From NCBI GenBank assembly GCA_022769665.1, contig JALEIR010000056.1:1-50919 (forward strand): DNA of 50,919 nucleotides, given 5' to 3'. The position numbers and the translations under genes were made by a program. Numbering within the stretch: the stretch's first letter is position 1; each line of letters opens with the position of its first letter. This DNA is from Lachnospiraceae bacterium (GTDB taxonomy: Bacteria; Bacillota; Clostridia; Lachnospirales; Lachnospiraceae). Below, piece by piece: positions 34,061 to 42,243 of this stretch. The notes under the pieces were generated by a model. It was not told where the DNA came from and did no database searches. It saw only the letters and a program-made list of their open reading frames with translations.

Positions 34061-35062
34061 CTATACTAACTGTGCCTGTACGGCAGTCAAAGCTACGACG
34101 CCGACGATATCCTTCCAGGAGCACCCGCGGGAAAGATCATTGACGGGCTTTGCAATACCCTGCAGCATAGGGCCGTAGGCTTCCGCCCCACCCAGTCTCT
34201 GTACCAGCTTATAACCGATGTTTCCGGCATCCAGATTGGGGAAAATCAATACATTTGCCTTTCCTGCAACAGGACTTCCCGGAGCCTTAGACTTTGCCAC
34301 ACTCGGAACAAGTGCTGCATCCAGCTGTAATTCTCCGTCAATGGTCAGATGAGGATACTCTTCCTTGGCAATCCTCGTTGCCTCAACGACCTTATCCACC
34401 AGTGCATGTTTCGCACTTCCCTTTGTGGAATGACTCAGCATTGCAATGACAGGCTTGGGTCCAATCAAAGCTTTAAAACTTCTGGAGGAAGAATCTGCGA
34501 TAGCAGCCAGCTCTTCTGCAGTAGGATCCTGGTTCAGACCACAGTCCGCAAACAGGAATGCACCGTTCTCTCCCTGGTCCTTAAATTGTGTATCCATAAC
34601 AAAAAATGCAGATACCAGCTTTACTCCGGGAGCAGTTTTTAAAATCTGCAGAGCAGGTCTTAAAGTATCCGCTGTGGAATGACATGCACCGGCCACCATG
34701 CCGTCTGCATCATTAGCTTTAACCATGACAATTCCGAAGGTCAGATAATCACTTAACAGAATTTCTCTTGCCTTTTCGGGCGTCATCCCTTTCGCTTTTC
34801 TGGTCTCATACAACAGATTTACATATTCATCCAGTTTATCGGTGGTTGCCGGATTTACAACCTTTACGCCGGACAAATCTACTTCCAGCCATCCCGCACC
34901 ATCCATTATCTTTTCTTCATTACCAATCATAATGATATTGGCAATACCCTCTTCCATGATTTTTGCTGCGGCAAGCAATGTTCTCTTGTCATTGGATTCC
35001 GGCAATACGATAGTTTTTCTGTCCAGTCTGGCTCTCTCTTTGATTGTGTCAATATATGACAT
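34061..35062 (-). CDS. pta: Phosphate acetyltransferase
   Basis: Interconverts acetyl-CoA and acetyl phosphate; 333 aa, the short form without the N-terminal regulatory domain. Family blocks are [51 protein letters not shown]-like [11 protein letters not shown] and [24 protein letters not shown] lies seven bases before ATG at 35062. First gene of pta-ackA. Confidence 0.98.
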   Translation of the reverse strand: MSYIDTIKERARLDRKTIVLPESNDKRTLLAAAKIMEEGIANIIMIGNEEKIMDGAGWLEVDLSGVKVVNPATTDKLDEYVNLLYETRKAKGMTPEKAREILLSDYLTFGIVMVKANDADGMVAGACHSTADTLRPALQILKTAPGVKLVSAFFVMDTQFKDQGENGAFLFADCGLNQDPTAEELAAIADSSSRSFKALIGPKPVIAMLSHSTKGSAKHALVDKVVEATRIAKEEYPHLTIDGELQLDAALVPSVAKSKAPGSPVAGKANVLIFPNLDAGNIGYKLVQRLGGAEAYGPMLQGIAKPVNDLSRGCSWKDIVGVVALTAVQAQLV

Positions 35063-35154
35063 CTCTGTTCTCCTTTCCGGCGGGCAACCGCTTTCTCTTT
35101 CTTCTTTTATAATTTTTTAATAATAATTAAAGCTTAACAAACCGAGCTTTTTAT

Positions 35155-35183
35155 ATTATACTAAATATAGAATATCTGTACAA
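35155..35183 (-). promoter_or_regulatory. Promoter of pta-ackA
   Basis: On the minus strand -35 TTGTAC (35178-35183), 17-base spacer and perfect -10 TATAAT (35155-35160), about 90 bases before pta. Confidence 0.82.
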
Positions 35184-35263
35184 GTGGAAATGTGCGATAA
35201 ATTGTATATTTTCAAGTACACGAACTATTTTTTCTGTTCCTAGTTTTCCTGATACTTAGGCAC

Positions 35264-35279
35264 ATGTAAACGCTTTCAT
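35264..35279. promoter_or_regulatory. cre box (CcpA site)
   Basis: ATGTAAACGCTTTCAT matches the consensus WTGNAARCGNWWWCAW at every position. It is about 80 bases upstream of the pta -35, a place from which CcpA could activate overflow acetate formation, or it could affect tmcAL. Confidence 0.8.
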
Positions 35280-35305
35280 ACTATGTTATTTTTTTCACAT
35301 TGCCA

Positions 35306-35334
35306 GTCGATATTATTTGTCGATATTTCGATAA
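35306..35334. repeat. Tandem GTCGATATT elements
   Basis: GTCGATATT occurs at 35306-35314 and again at 35319-35327, 13 bases apart, followed by TCGATAA in which TCGA recurs. The element lies upstream of tmcAL and might be an operator; TTGTCGA also resembles part of a Spo0A box. Confidence 0.5.
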
Positions 35335-35428
35335 CTTTTTTCAATTGAACCCGAGCAGTAAACTATACGCAACGTATTTGAGCTTGGTTTTATATCCGGC
35401 AGCTCATTACGGGAAAGGACGGACTTCT

Positions 35429-36664
35429 ATGAAAGTGAACGGAATCATTGCAGAATACAATCCCTTCCATAACGGTCACAAATACCAGCTGGAAGAATCG
35501 GCACGCCTGACCGGAGCTGATTATACCGTTGTTGTTATCAGCGGTAACTTTGTTCAAAGGGGTGTTCCTGCTCTTCTGAATAAACATGTCCGCACAGAAA
35601 TGGCCCTGAGCTGCGGTGCAGACCTGGTGTTGGAACTTCCCGCTGTCTACGCCTGTTCCAGTGCCGAATATTTTGCGGCAGGTGCGGTTTCCCTTCTGAA
35701 TCGCCTGAATACGGTTACAAATCTTTGCTTTGGAAGCGAATGCGGAGATATATCCCTATTGCAGCAGATTGCTGAAATCTTATCCAACGAACCGGAGGAA
35801 TTCTCTTCCATATTACAGGATTATATGCGTATGGGCTATTCCTATCCAAACGCACGGTCGGCTGCACTGATACAGTATGCGCCTAATCTGGCTAACAGCA
35901 GTGAAATCTTTCGTTCTCCCAACAACATTCTCGGGATTGAATATATCAAAGCACTGCTGAGGCAAAAGAGCAATATGATTCCGATGACCGTCAAACGTCT
36001 CGGTGCTGACTATCACGACCCCTTCCCCGGCACGGGATATTGTTCTGCTCTGGCAATCCGCCAGTCTTTAAGCGAGAAAAGTGATACATTCTATATACAG
36101 GCCTATATTCCCGAAGAAGTCAACCGTCTCCTGTCACGGCTTCTCGAGACAGGAAGAATTGTAAACAGCAATGATTTTTCTTCTGCTTTATATTATAAAC
36201 TGCTTTCGGAAAAGGAATACGGATTTGATAAATATCTGGATGTTTCATCTGCTTTGTCTGACCGCATTGTCAATCATCTGAATGCATTTGTCAGCTTTGA
36301 CAGCTTCTGTGATTTGTTGAAAACAAAAGAAATGACTTATACAAGAATCAGCCGGTGTCTGTTGCATATCCTTCTGAACATAACAAAGGAGGATATGGCA
36401 TATTGTACCGAACTCGGATATACGCCCTATGCAAGAGTTCTCGGTTTCCGAAAAACCGCCGCTCCGCTTCTCAGTGCTATCAAAGAGAACTCGGAAATAC
36501 CTCTTATCACAAAACTGGCGGATGCAGAAAAGGTTCTGGATGAGGATTCCTATCTTATGCTGAAGCAGGATATTCAAATCAGCCAGCTCTACCACGGTGT
36601 TTCGGCAGGACTGACAGATGCCCAGCCATTGAATGAGTACACCATTCCACTTGTAATACTGTAA
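35429..36664 (+). CDS. tmcAL: tRNA(Met) cytidine acetate ligase (TmcAL/YlbM)
   Basis: Uses ATP and acetate to make N4-acetylcytidine at the wobble position of elongator tRNA-Met; 411 aa. The nucleotidyltransferase motif AEYNPFHNGHKYQL (HxGH) is at ~8-21, ISGNFVQRGVPAL follows, and FRSPNNILGIEYIKAL is the second signature. AAAGGA lies nine bases before ATG at 35429; 43 open codons upstream are not homologous. It is the only plus-strand gene. Use of acetate as substrate makes its position opposite pta-ackA, the acetate-forming genes, noteworthy. Confidence 0.95.
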   Translation: MKVNGIIAEYNPFHNGHKYQLEESARLTGADYTVVVISGNFVQRGVPALLNKHVRTEMALSCGADLVLELPAVYACSSAEYFAAGAVSLLNRLNTVTNLCFGSECGDISLLQQIAEILSNEPEEFSSILQDYMRMGYSYPNARSAALIQYAPNLANSSEIFRSPNNILGIEYIKALLRQKSNMIPMTVKRLGADYHDPFPGTGYCSALAIRQSLSEKSDTFYIQAYIPEEVNRLLSRLLETGRIVNSNDFSSALYYKLLSEKEYGFDKYLDVSSALSDRIVNHLNAFVSFDSFCDLLKTKEMTYTRISRCLLHILLNITKEDMAYCTELGYTPYARVLGFRKTAAPLLSAIKENSEIPLITKLADAEKVLDEDSYLMLKQDIQISQLYHGVSAGLTDAQPLNEYTIPLVIL

Positions 36665-36668
36665 ATAG

Positions 36669-36715
36669 AAAAACCTCCATCGGACAGATAAGAAATCTGA
36701 ACCTTGGAGGTTTTT
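36669..36715. terminator. Bidirectional terminator between tmcAL and UPF0210 gene
   Basis: AAAAACCTCCA (36669-36679) pairs with TGGAGGTTTTT (36705-36715), with an inner CAGAT/ATCTG stem. A/T runs at both ends suit both converging genes. It lies five bases after the tmcAL stop and three before the stop of the opposite gene. Confidence 0.9.
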
Positions 36716-36718
36716 CAT

Positions 36719-38083
36719 CTAATTCTTAAAGCTGTGTATCGGTGCCGGAATTCTGCCGCCCCGGTTTACAAAGGCATCACAGGAGAAAGAATTGACGGGC
36801 ATAATCGGCGCGTAACCCAAAAGACCGCCGAATTCCACTGTCTCACCAACGCCCTTTCCGATTACGGGAATCACGCGTACCGCCGTTGTCTTTTGATTTA
36901 CCATACCGATAGCCATCTCATCCGCAATGATACCGGAAATAGTTGTTGCCTTGGTATCTCCGGGAATGGCAATCATATCCAGACCAACGGAGCAGACACA
37001 GGTCATTGCCTCCAGTTTCTCCAAGGTCAACGCTCCCGCTCTCACCGCATCTATCATGCCCTGATCTTCACTGACGGGAATAAAAGCACCGCTCAATCCA
37101 CCCACATAAGAGGATGCCATGACACCACCCTTTTTCACCTGATCGTTCAGGAGTGCAAGAGCTGCTGTAGTACCCGGAGCACCTGCATGCTCCAACCCGA
37201 TTTCACAGAGAATATCTGCTACACTGTCACCGATGGCCGGCGTAGGCGCCAGAGACAAATCCACGATACCGAAGGGTACATTCAGTCTTGCGGAAGCCTC
37301 CTTTGCTACCAGCTGGCCTACACGTGTCACCTTGAATGCCGTCTTCTTAATGGTCTCGCAAAGTACCTCAAAGTTTTCACCCCGCACCTTTTCTAGTGCG
37401 GTTTTTACAACACCGGGGCCGCTGACGCCGACATTGATAATCTTGTCAGCTTCTGTTACGCCATGAAATGCGCCTGCCATGAAAGGATTGTCGTCAGGTG
37501 CATTGCAGAATACCACCAGCTTTGCACAACCGAGTGAATCGTCCTCCTTGGTATACTCTGCTGTTGACAAAATAATTTCTCCCATGAGTTTTACAGCATC
37601 CATATTAATGCCTGTCTTGGTAGAGCCCAGATTCACAGAGCTGCAAACTCTCTCCGTAGTAGAAAGTGCCAGCGGAATGGAACGAATCAAAAGTTCGTCC
37701 GCAGGCGTCATACCCTTGCTCACCAGAGCGGAATAGCCTCCGATAAAATTGACACCTACTGCATGCGCTACCTTATCCAGCGTCTTTGCAATCGAAGCGT
37801 AATCCTCAATTGTTTTACAAGCGGCACTACCTACCAGCGCAATGGGTGTCACGGAAATTCTCTTGTTGACAATGGGAATTCCAAACTCTCTGGAAATCTC
37901 TTCTCCGGTCTTTACCAAATCTTTTGCAGCTTCATAAATCTTATTGTATATCTTATCATTCAACTTCTGTAAATCAGAATCAATACAATCCAGAAGGCTG
38001 ATACCCAGTGTGATGGTACGCACATCCAGATTTTCCTTCTCAATCATCTTGTTGGTTTCTGTTACTTCATATAAATTTATCAT
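36719..38083 (-). CDS. UPF0210 (DUF711, PFL) family protein
   Basis: Conserved protein of 454 aa with no proven activity. Family segments are [17 protein letters not shown] near the N-terminus, [21 protein letters not shown], and [20 protein letters not shown] near the C-terminus. Structures of relatives show a glycyl-radical-like barrel, but no glycyl radical motif is visible here. ATG at 38083 (MINLYEV) fits the family start better than the ATG four codons earlier. It is preceded by an ACT-domain gene, a pairing conserved across many bacteria and archaea. Confidence 0.93.
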   Translation of the reverse strand: MINLYEVTETNKMIEKENLDVRTITLGISLLDCIDSDLQKLNDKIYNKIYEAAKDLVKTGEEISREFGIPIVNKRISVTPIALVGSAACKTIEDYASIAKTLDKVAHAVGVNFIGGYSALVSKGMTPADELLIRSIPLALSTTERVCSSVNLGSTKTGINMDAVKLMGEIILSTAEYTKEDDSLGCAKLVVFCNAPDDNPFMAGAFHGVTEADKIINVGVSGPGVVKTALEKVRGENFEVLCETIKKTAFKVTRVGQLVAKEASARLNVPFGIVDLSLAPTPAIGDSVADILCEIGLEHAGAPGTTAALALLNDQVKKGGVMASSYVGGLSGAFIPVSEDQGMIDAVRAGALTLEKLEAMTCVCSVGLDMIAIPGDTKATTISGIIADEMAIGMVNQKTTAVRVIPVIGKGVGETVEFGGLLGYAPIMPVNSFSCDAFVNRGGRIPAPIHSFKN

Positions 38084-38205
38084 ATTGATATCCATGCCTT
38101 TCCGGTTTTGTTTTCCCGACTGTCTTTATCATCCTTCCCTGTTATAATATACCTCATCGGGAATCTCAGTCGATTTGTCACTAAAGTCAACTTATCAAAC
38201 ATACA

Positions 38206-38478
38206 CTAGATACGATGCATGGAATCAAAAATCTCTTCCTTCTGGCACTTGATTACTACGCCGATATTCTCGCCCAATGCTGCAAGTTCATCCGCCATAT
38301 CACCAAACTGCTTGCTGCAGCCGTTTGTATCCACAATCATCATCATATTAAAATACCCCTGTACAATTGTCTGGGAAATATCAAGAATATTAATGCCGTT
38401 CTCCGCAAGATAGGTACATACTTTGGCAATAATGCCTACGGTGTCTTTTCCGACTACTGTGATAATTGTTCTTTTCAT
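38206..38478 (-). CDS. ACT domain protein (UPF0237)
   Basis: Single ACT domain of 90 aa (RTIITVVGKDTVGIIAKV..., then NILDISQTIVQGYFNMMMIVD), related to the amino-acid-sensing half of GcvR. It probably binds a small ligand, often an amino acid. GGAG lies six bases before ATG at 38478. It is followed by the UPF0210 gene after 122 bases; the conserved pairing suggests it senses the product or substrate of that protein. Confidence 0.93.
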   Translation of the reverse strand: MKRTIITVVGKDTVGIIAKVCTYLAENGINILDISQTIVQGYFNMMMIVDTNGCSKQFGDMADELAALGENIGVVIKCQKEEIFDSMHRI

Positions 38479-38588
38479 GTAAATCTCCATTCCTGCGCGT
38501 TGCGCACTGTTTTTTGTCGAAACAAAGGATTACTCTTTATTCCGAATATTACCATTTAACTACATTTATTTCATTTTTGCAAGCAAAT

Positions 38589-38611
38589 GCATAAAAATGT
38601 ATATTTTATGC
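38589..38611 (-). terminator. AT-rich inverted repeat at the end of walJ
   Basis: GCATAAAA (38589-38596) and TTTTATGC (38604-38611) form an 8-base stem that overlaps the walJ stop codon. It is a weak terminator candidate for the polA-coaE-walJ unit. Confidence 0.4.
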
Positions 38612-39406
38612 AATCTCCACCACCGGCGTCACTTCACTTCTCTTTGCTACGCGAATATCAAAATCTCCGGCTTTATACGGGTTTTCTCCCAAATTAATCT
38701 CCATGCGCACCGACTCATAGGCAAGTTCCGGCAGGTTATTCTCTTTGCTGAGATGTCCCAGAAGTACCGTCTTCAAATTGTCATGAAGAATCCGGCACAG
38801 CAGACGCCCGGAATTCTCATTGGACAAATGTCCCCGATCTCCCAAAATACGCTGTTTCAAATAATAGGGATAAGGCCCCACCTGAAGCATATTTACATCA
38901 TGGTTTGCCTCCAACAGCAGCGCATCCATTCCCTTTAAACATTCAACCGTGTAATCATTATACACTCCCAAATCCGTGCAAACCGCCACCTTCTTATTGC
39001 CATAAGATATGCGGTAGCCCACAGGCTGTGCTGCGTCGTGGGAAATATGCATGGGATTCACCGTCAAATCCTTGATGGTCAGCTTTTTGTCCTCCTGAAC
39101 CTCCCGAAACAGACCTTCCTCTAAGTTTCCGAGGCTTTTGTCATACCTCATAGCTTCTATGGTTCCGGCTGTGGCATAAATGGGTATTTCATACTTTCTG
39201 GCCAATACCCCCAGTCCGCTTATGTGGTCGGAGTGCTCATGGGTTATCAATATGCCGTCTATATCTCTTCCTGTCAGCCCCAGCTCATGAAGACCGCTCT
39301 CCGTCCGCTTGCCGCTGATTCCCACATCCACAAGCAGGTGCGTGGCTTCCGAACCGACATAGATGCAATTGCCGCTGCTCCCGCTTGCAATACTGCAAAG
39401 TCTCAT
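38606..39406 (-). CDS. walJ: MBL-fold metallohydrolase WalJ/YycJ
   Basis: Metallo-beta-lactamase-fold enzyme of 266 aa, related to the exonuclease YycJ linked with the WalRK system and DNA repair. The metal motif THEHSDHISGL is at ~55-65; further ligands are in MHISHDA (His) and LLEANHDVNML. The GSRG..-like start ASGSSGNCIYVGS is typical. It lies here after the FtsA-like gene rather than with walRK. Confidence 0.93.
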   Translation of the reverse strand: MRLCSIASGSSGNCIYVGSEATHLLVDVGISGKRTESGLHELGLTGRDIDGILITHEHSDHISGLGVLARKYEIPIYATAGTIEAMRYDKSLGNLEEGLFREVQEDKKLTIKDLTVNPMHISHDAAQPVGYRISYGNKKVAVCTDLGVYNDYTVECLKGMDALLLEANHDVNMLQVGPYPYYLKQRILGDRGHLSNENSGRLLCRILHDNLKTVLLGHLSKENNLPELAYESVRMEINLGENPYKAGDFDIRVAKRSEVTPVVEIA

Positions 39407-39433
39407 TTTCTAAAATCTTCCTTTCCCGGAACC

Positions 39434-41635
39434 TTACTCCCAGTAAATCTCTATGACATCACCGTCTTTTAAAGGTTCCATGTACTCCGCATTTCTTCCG
39501 TTCAGCTTTGTCACTATGCCACGTCCGCCGGAGTTTTTCAAATCAAAATCAATAAAAGAAAATACATCTACAAAAACATAGCTGCTTTTTCCGCTCAGAA
39601 CAACAGGCAGTTTATTCACAATTACCGTTATCTTTACGGGACCTGTTGTCTCATGTTCCGCTGCTGTTTCAGACGCTGTTGTCTCTTCTGTTGTCTCCTC
39701 CGTTTTCTCATCCGCCACGGTATCCGTTCTTCCGGACTCCGGGAAACTCTCCGTCTGTAAATGTATTTCTGAAATGATCCGTTCCTTACTCTCCTCCGTA
39801 TTTACCGCAACCGCCGCTTTTGCTGCACGCCTCTGCTCAGCATCCTCCTCGGTTTCCTCCTCCAAATCAGCGAAAGTCACTTCACTGTTTACGTCCCAGT
39901 TTAAAGTGAAATTCTCATAAACTCTCGTGTCTGCCTTTGCAGGAGTATCATTCACCAGAATTTTACCACCCAAAGGAACATCAACAAATTCTGCCACCTC
40001 CTGCACCGTGTAGAAGTTACGGACCTTGATATCGTCACCTTCTTGGACAGCATAAAATTCATTCTCCAATTGTCCGTTTACGGAAGCTGTTTTGGGTAGT
40101 TCAATCCCTGCACCATTCACGCATACATGTAGACGCTCCGCCAGCTCAGGCAGCCTGCCAAGTTCCAATTCCGCGGCATCTCCCGCTGTGGAAGGGTTAA
40201 CCTCAATATGATCTCCGTTATGTACCTGGCTGTAAATGTCGGCCGGATTTTCATTCACCTTGATAATTGCGGCTTCTCCCTGCAGTCCTCTGACAATACG
40301 ACTCTTCCCATTCACTGTAAAGGTCAATGCCTTTCCTCTCTTGGGGAACAAATCTTCGTTGGAAAAATCTGACTGTACTGCGGCGTCCGCCACGGTAAGT
40401 TTTCCGTTATCATACAGCTTTATCCGTTTACCGTTAAATTCCACAAAAATAAAATTATTGCTCTGCTCATAATAGCTTAGACAGATACCGATGGGGGTTA
40501 CCATCATGGAATCCCTGCGGGGATTATCCATCTCAAATACAATAGACTGCAACACCTCCTGTCCTCGGATAGCCACACGCTCTTTGACAATATCCAGAGC
40601 CTTCGCCAGTCTCTCCGTATAACCGGGAATCATACCGCCGCCGCCAACCACAAACACGGCACTGACTGATTTTTCTCCGTTTAATTCCCTGATGCAGGCT
40701 GCCACCTGTTCTGCCATCTCCTGCACATGATCTGCCAGCATCTCCTCCACCTCTTTGGCAGTGATGACCTGAGTCAAACCCATAATGTCCTGATATTCTA
40801 TCTTTTCCTGAACACCTGCCTGTCTCTTGATCTGCTCCGCAGTATCAAAATCCACCAAACAGTGTTGTACGATGATATCAGTCAGGCTGTCACCCGCAAC
40901 AGGTATCATGCCGTATGCCGTAATCGTCCCGTCCTTTGTAATGGATATATCGCTTGTACCTGCTCCCACATCCACCAAAGCCATATTTAACATACGGAAC
41001 TTTTCCGGAATGGCTACCTGAATTGCCGCAATCGGCTCCAGAGTCAGATTTGCCGCATGTAAACCGGCAATTTCCACAGCCTTGTACAGACCGTCAACCA
41101 CATCATCAGGTAAAAAGGTGGCAATCAAGTCAACCGCCATATTCTTGACCTTATGACCCTCAAGATTACCAATCTGATATCCGTTCATGTAATACCGCAT
41201 GGGAGTATACCCCACGCAGTAAAACTTCATATCCGTGTCATTATTCTTCAGGAATTCTTCATAAGCCTGTTCCACGCCCAAAGTTGCAAGAGAATAGATA
41301 TCCTCCTCCGTCACCTCGTGGTCCTCGTCAAAGCTCTGCTCCGCATGCGTTGTAACAGTACGTAACACGCGTCCTGCCGCAGCAATACATACTTCTGTCA
41401 GCTTTCGGTTCAAATCCTCCTCCAGCTGCTCCTTCACCTGTGTGATGGTCTCGCCGACTTTTCCGATATCATGAATCTGTCCATCCAGCATGGCTCTTGT
41501 TTCGTGCTCCTTCGAACGCTGGGCCAGTACATGAAATTTTCCGTTATTCAAATAGCCAACCGTTCCTACAATACTTCTGGTGCCGATATCCAAACCAAAC
41601 ACCAGTTGTCCCTGTCCTTCTCTCACTCCTGCCAT
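39434..41635 (-). CDS. FtsA-like actin-fold ATPase with long beta-rich C-terminal extension
   Basis: 733 aa. Residues ~12-390 form an FtsA/PilM-type ATPase: phosphate-1 loop FGLDIGTRSIVGTVGYL, phosphate-2 loop LVDVGAGTSDISI and adenosine motif FVVGGGGMIPGYTERL; the 1C-type insertion is present. Residues ~400-600 contain repeated short beta modules ending GDHIEVN and GDDIKVR. An acidic linker (~600-665, rich in E and T) leads to a last module that ends GDVIEIYWE. FtsA proper is ~420 aa and ends in an amphipathic helix, absent here. GGAGG lies seven bases before ATG at 41635; it overlaps coaE by 13 bases. Role unknown, perhaps in division or envelope assembly. Confidence 0.85.
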   Translation of the reverse strand: MAGVREGQGQLVFGLDIGTRSIVGTVGYLNNGKFHVLAQRSKEHETRAMLDGQIHDIGKVGETITQVKEQLEEDLNRKLTEVCIAAAGRVLRTVTTHAEQSFDEDHEVTEEDIYSLATLGVEQAYEEFLKNNDTDMKFYCVGYTPMRYYMNGYQIGNLEGHKVKNMAVDLIATFLPDDVVDGLYKAVEIAGLHAANLTLEPIAAIQVAIPEKFRMLNMALVDVGAGTSDISITKDGTITAYGMIPVAGDSLTDIIVQHCLVDFDTAEQIKRQAGVQEKIEYQDIMGLTQVITAKEVEEMLADHVQEMAEQVAACIRELNGEKSVSAVFVVGGGGMIPGYTERLAKALDIVKERVAIRGQEVLQSIVFEMDNPRRDSMMVTPIGICLSYYEQSNNFIFVEFNGKRIKLYDNGKLTVADAAVQSDFSNEDLFPKRGKALTFTVNGKSRIVRGLQGEAAIIKVNENPADIYSQVHNGDHIEVNPSTAGDAAELELGRLPELAERLHVCVNGAGIELPKTASVNGQLENEFYAVQEGDDIKVRNFYTVQEVAEFVDVPLGGKILVNDTPAKADTRVYENFTLNWDVNSEVTFADLEEETEEDAEQRRAAKAAVAVNTEESKERIISEIHLQTESFPESGRTDTVADEKTEETTEETTASETAAEHETTGPVKITVIVNKLPVVLSGKSSYVFVDVFSFIDFDLKNSGGRGIVTKLNGRNAEYMEPLKDGDVIEIYWE

Positions 41636-42243
41636 GTAAAAGCCTCCAGTTTCCTGTCTATTTGTCTGTAGCTGTCTGCAAGCTCCCCGCTGTTATCTAT
41701 GACAAAATCACAGTTTTCGCGGAATTTCTGCTCCGGCAGCTGTTTTGCCATAATATTTTCTATTTTCTCTTCGCTGTAGCCACGAGCTTTCTTAAGTCTT
41801 TCCCGTCTCACCTGTTCGTCGGCATAAATATACCACATCTCGTCTACAAGTTCTCCGTAGCCGCACTCAATCAAAAGCGCCGCTTCCACAAAGAATAACT
41901 CCACTTCTCCCGCAGCCCTAGCTTTCTCCAGATGTTCCAGAAGATAAACCTTGACGGCAGGATGGATCAATTGATTGACTTTTTCCAAAAGAGAAGCATC
42001 CGCGAATATTTTCTCCGCCATCCTTGCCTTGTCAATCTGCCCGTCAGGATTAATAATCTCCTTTCCAAGCAAATCAACCAGCGCTCTATAGCATTCCGTT
42101 CCCGGTCTTTTTACCTCATGGGCAACCTCATCCGCCAAATAAATCTCACATTTGTAATGCTTTCTGATATAACTCAGAATCTCTGATTTTCCTGCGCCGA
42201 TACCTCCGGTAATTCCGATAAACAAAAGCTTATTTTGCTTCAT
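41623..42243 (-). CDS. coaE: Dephospho-CoA kinase
   Basis: Last step of coenzyme A synthesis; 206 aa. P-loop GITGGIGAGKSEIL (~9-22), then LADEVAHEV, VEAALLIECGY and the Arg-rich lid RRERLKKARG. ATG at 42243 lies inside the end of polA (overlap 14 bases), the usual polA-coaE coupling. Nine open codons upstream are not used. Confidence 0.95.
   Translation of the reverse strand: MKQNKLLFIGITGGIGAGKSEILSYIRKHYKCEIYLADEVAHEVKRPGTECYRALVDLLGKEIINPDGQIDKARMAEKIFADASLLEKVNQLIHPAVKVYLLEHLEKARAAGEVELFFVEAALLIECGYGELVDEMWYIYADEQVRRERLKKARGYSEEKIENIMAKQLPEQKFRENCDFVIDNSGELADSYRQIDRKLEAFTWQE

Larger units (their letters stand above)
35063..35428. other. Divergent pta / tmcAL intergenic region
   Basis: A 366-base gene-free region, AT-rich. 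It contains the pta promoter, a perfect cre match and a repeated GTCGATATT element, each listed separately. I could not identify a convincing plus-strand promoter for tmcAL; TTGCCA at 35300-35305 with TATTTC 18 bases on is the best candidate. An open plus-strand frame (35300-35428) leads into tmcAL but is not homologous to anything I know. Confidence 0.8.

Noticed and set aside
35300..35428. Extended N-terminus of TmcAL
   Set aside because: The 43 extra codons are not homologous, begin in the AT-rich regulatory region and are preceded by no ribosome binding site; ATG 35429 has one and fits the family start.
39434..41635. Classical FtsA
   Set aside because: The protein is ~300 residues longer than FtsA, lacks the C-terminal amphipathic helix and is not next to ftsZ, so the gene symbol ftsA was not assigned.
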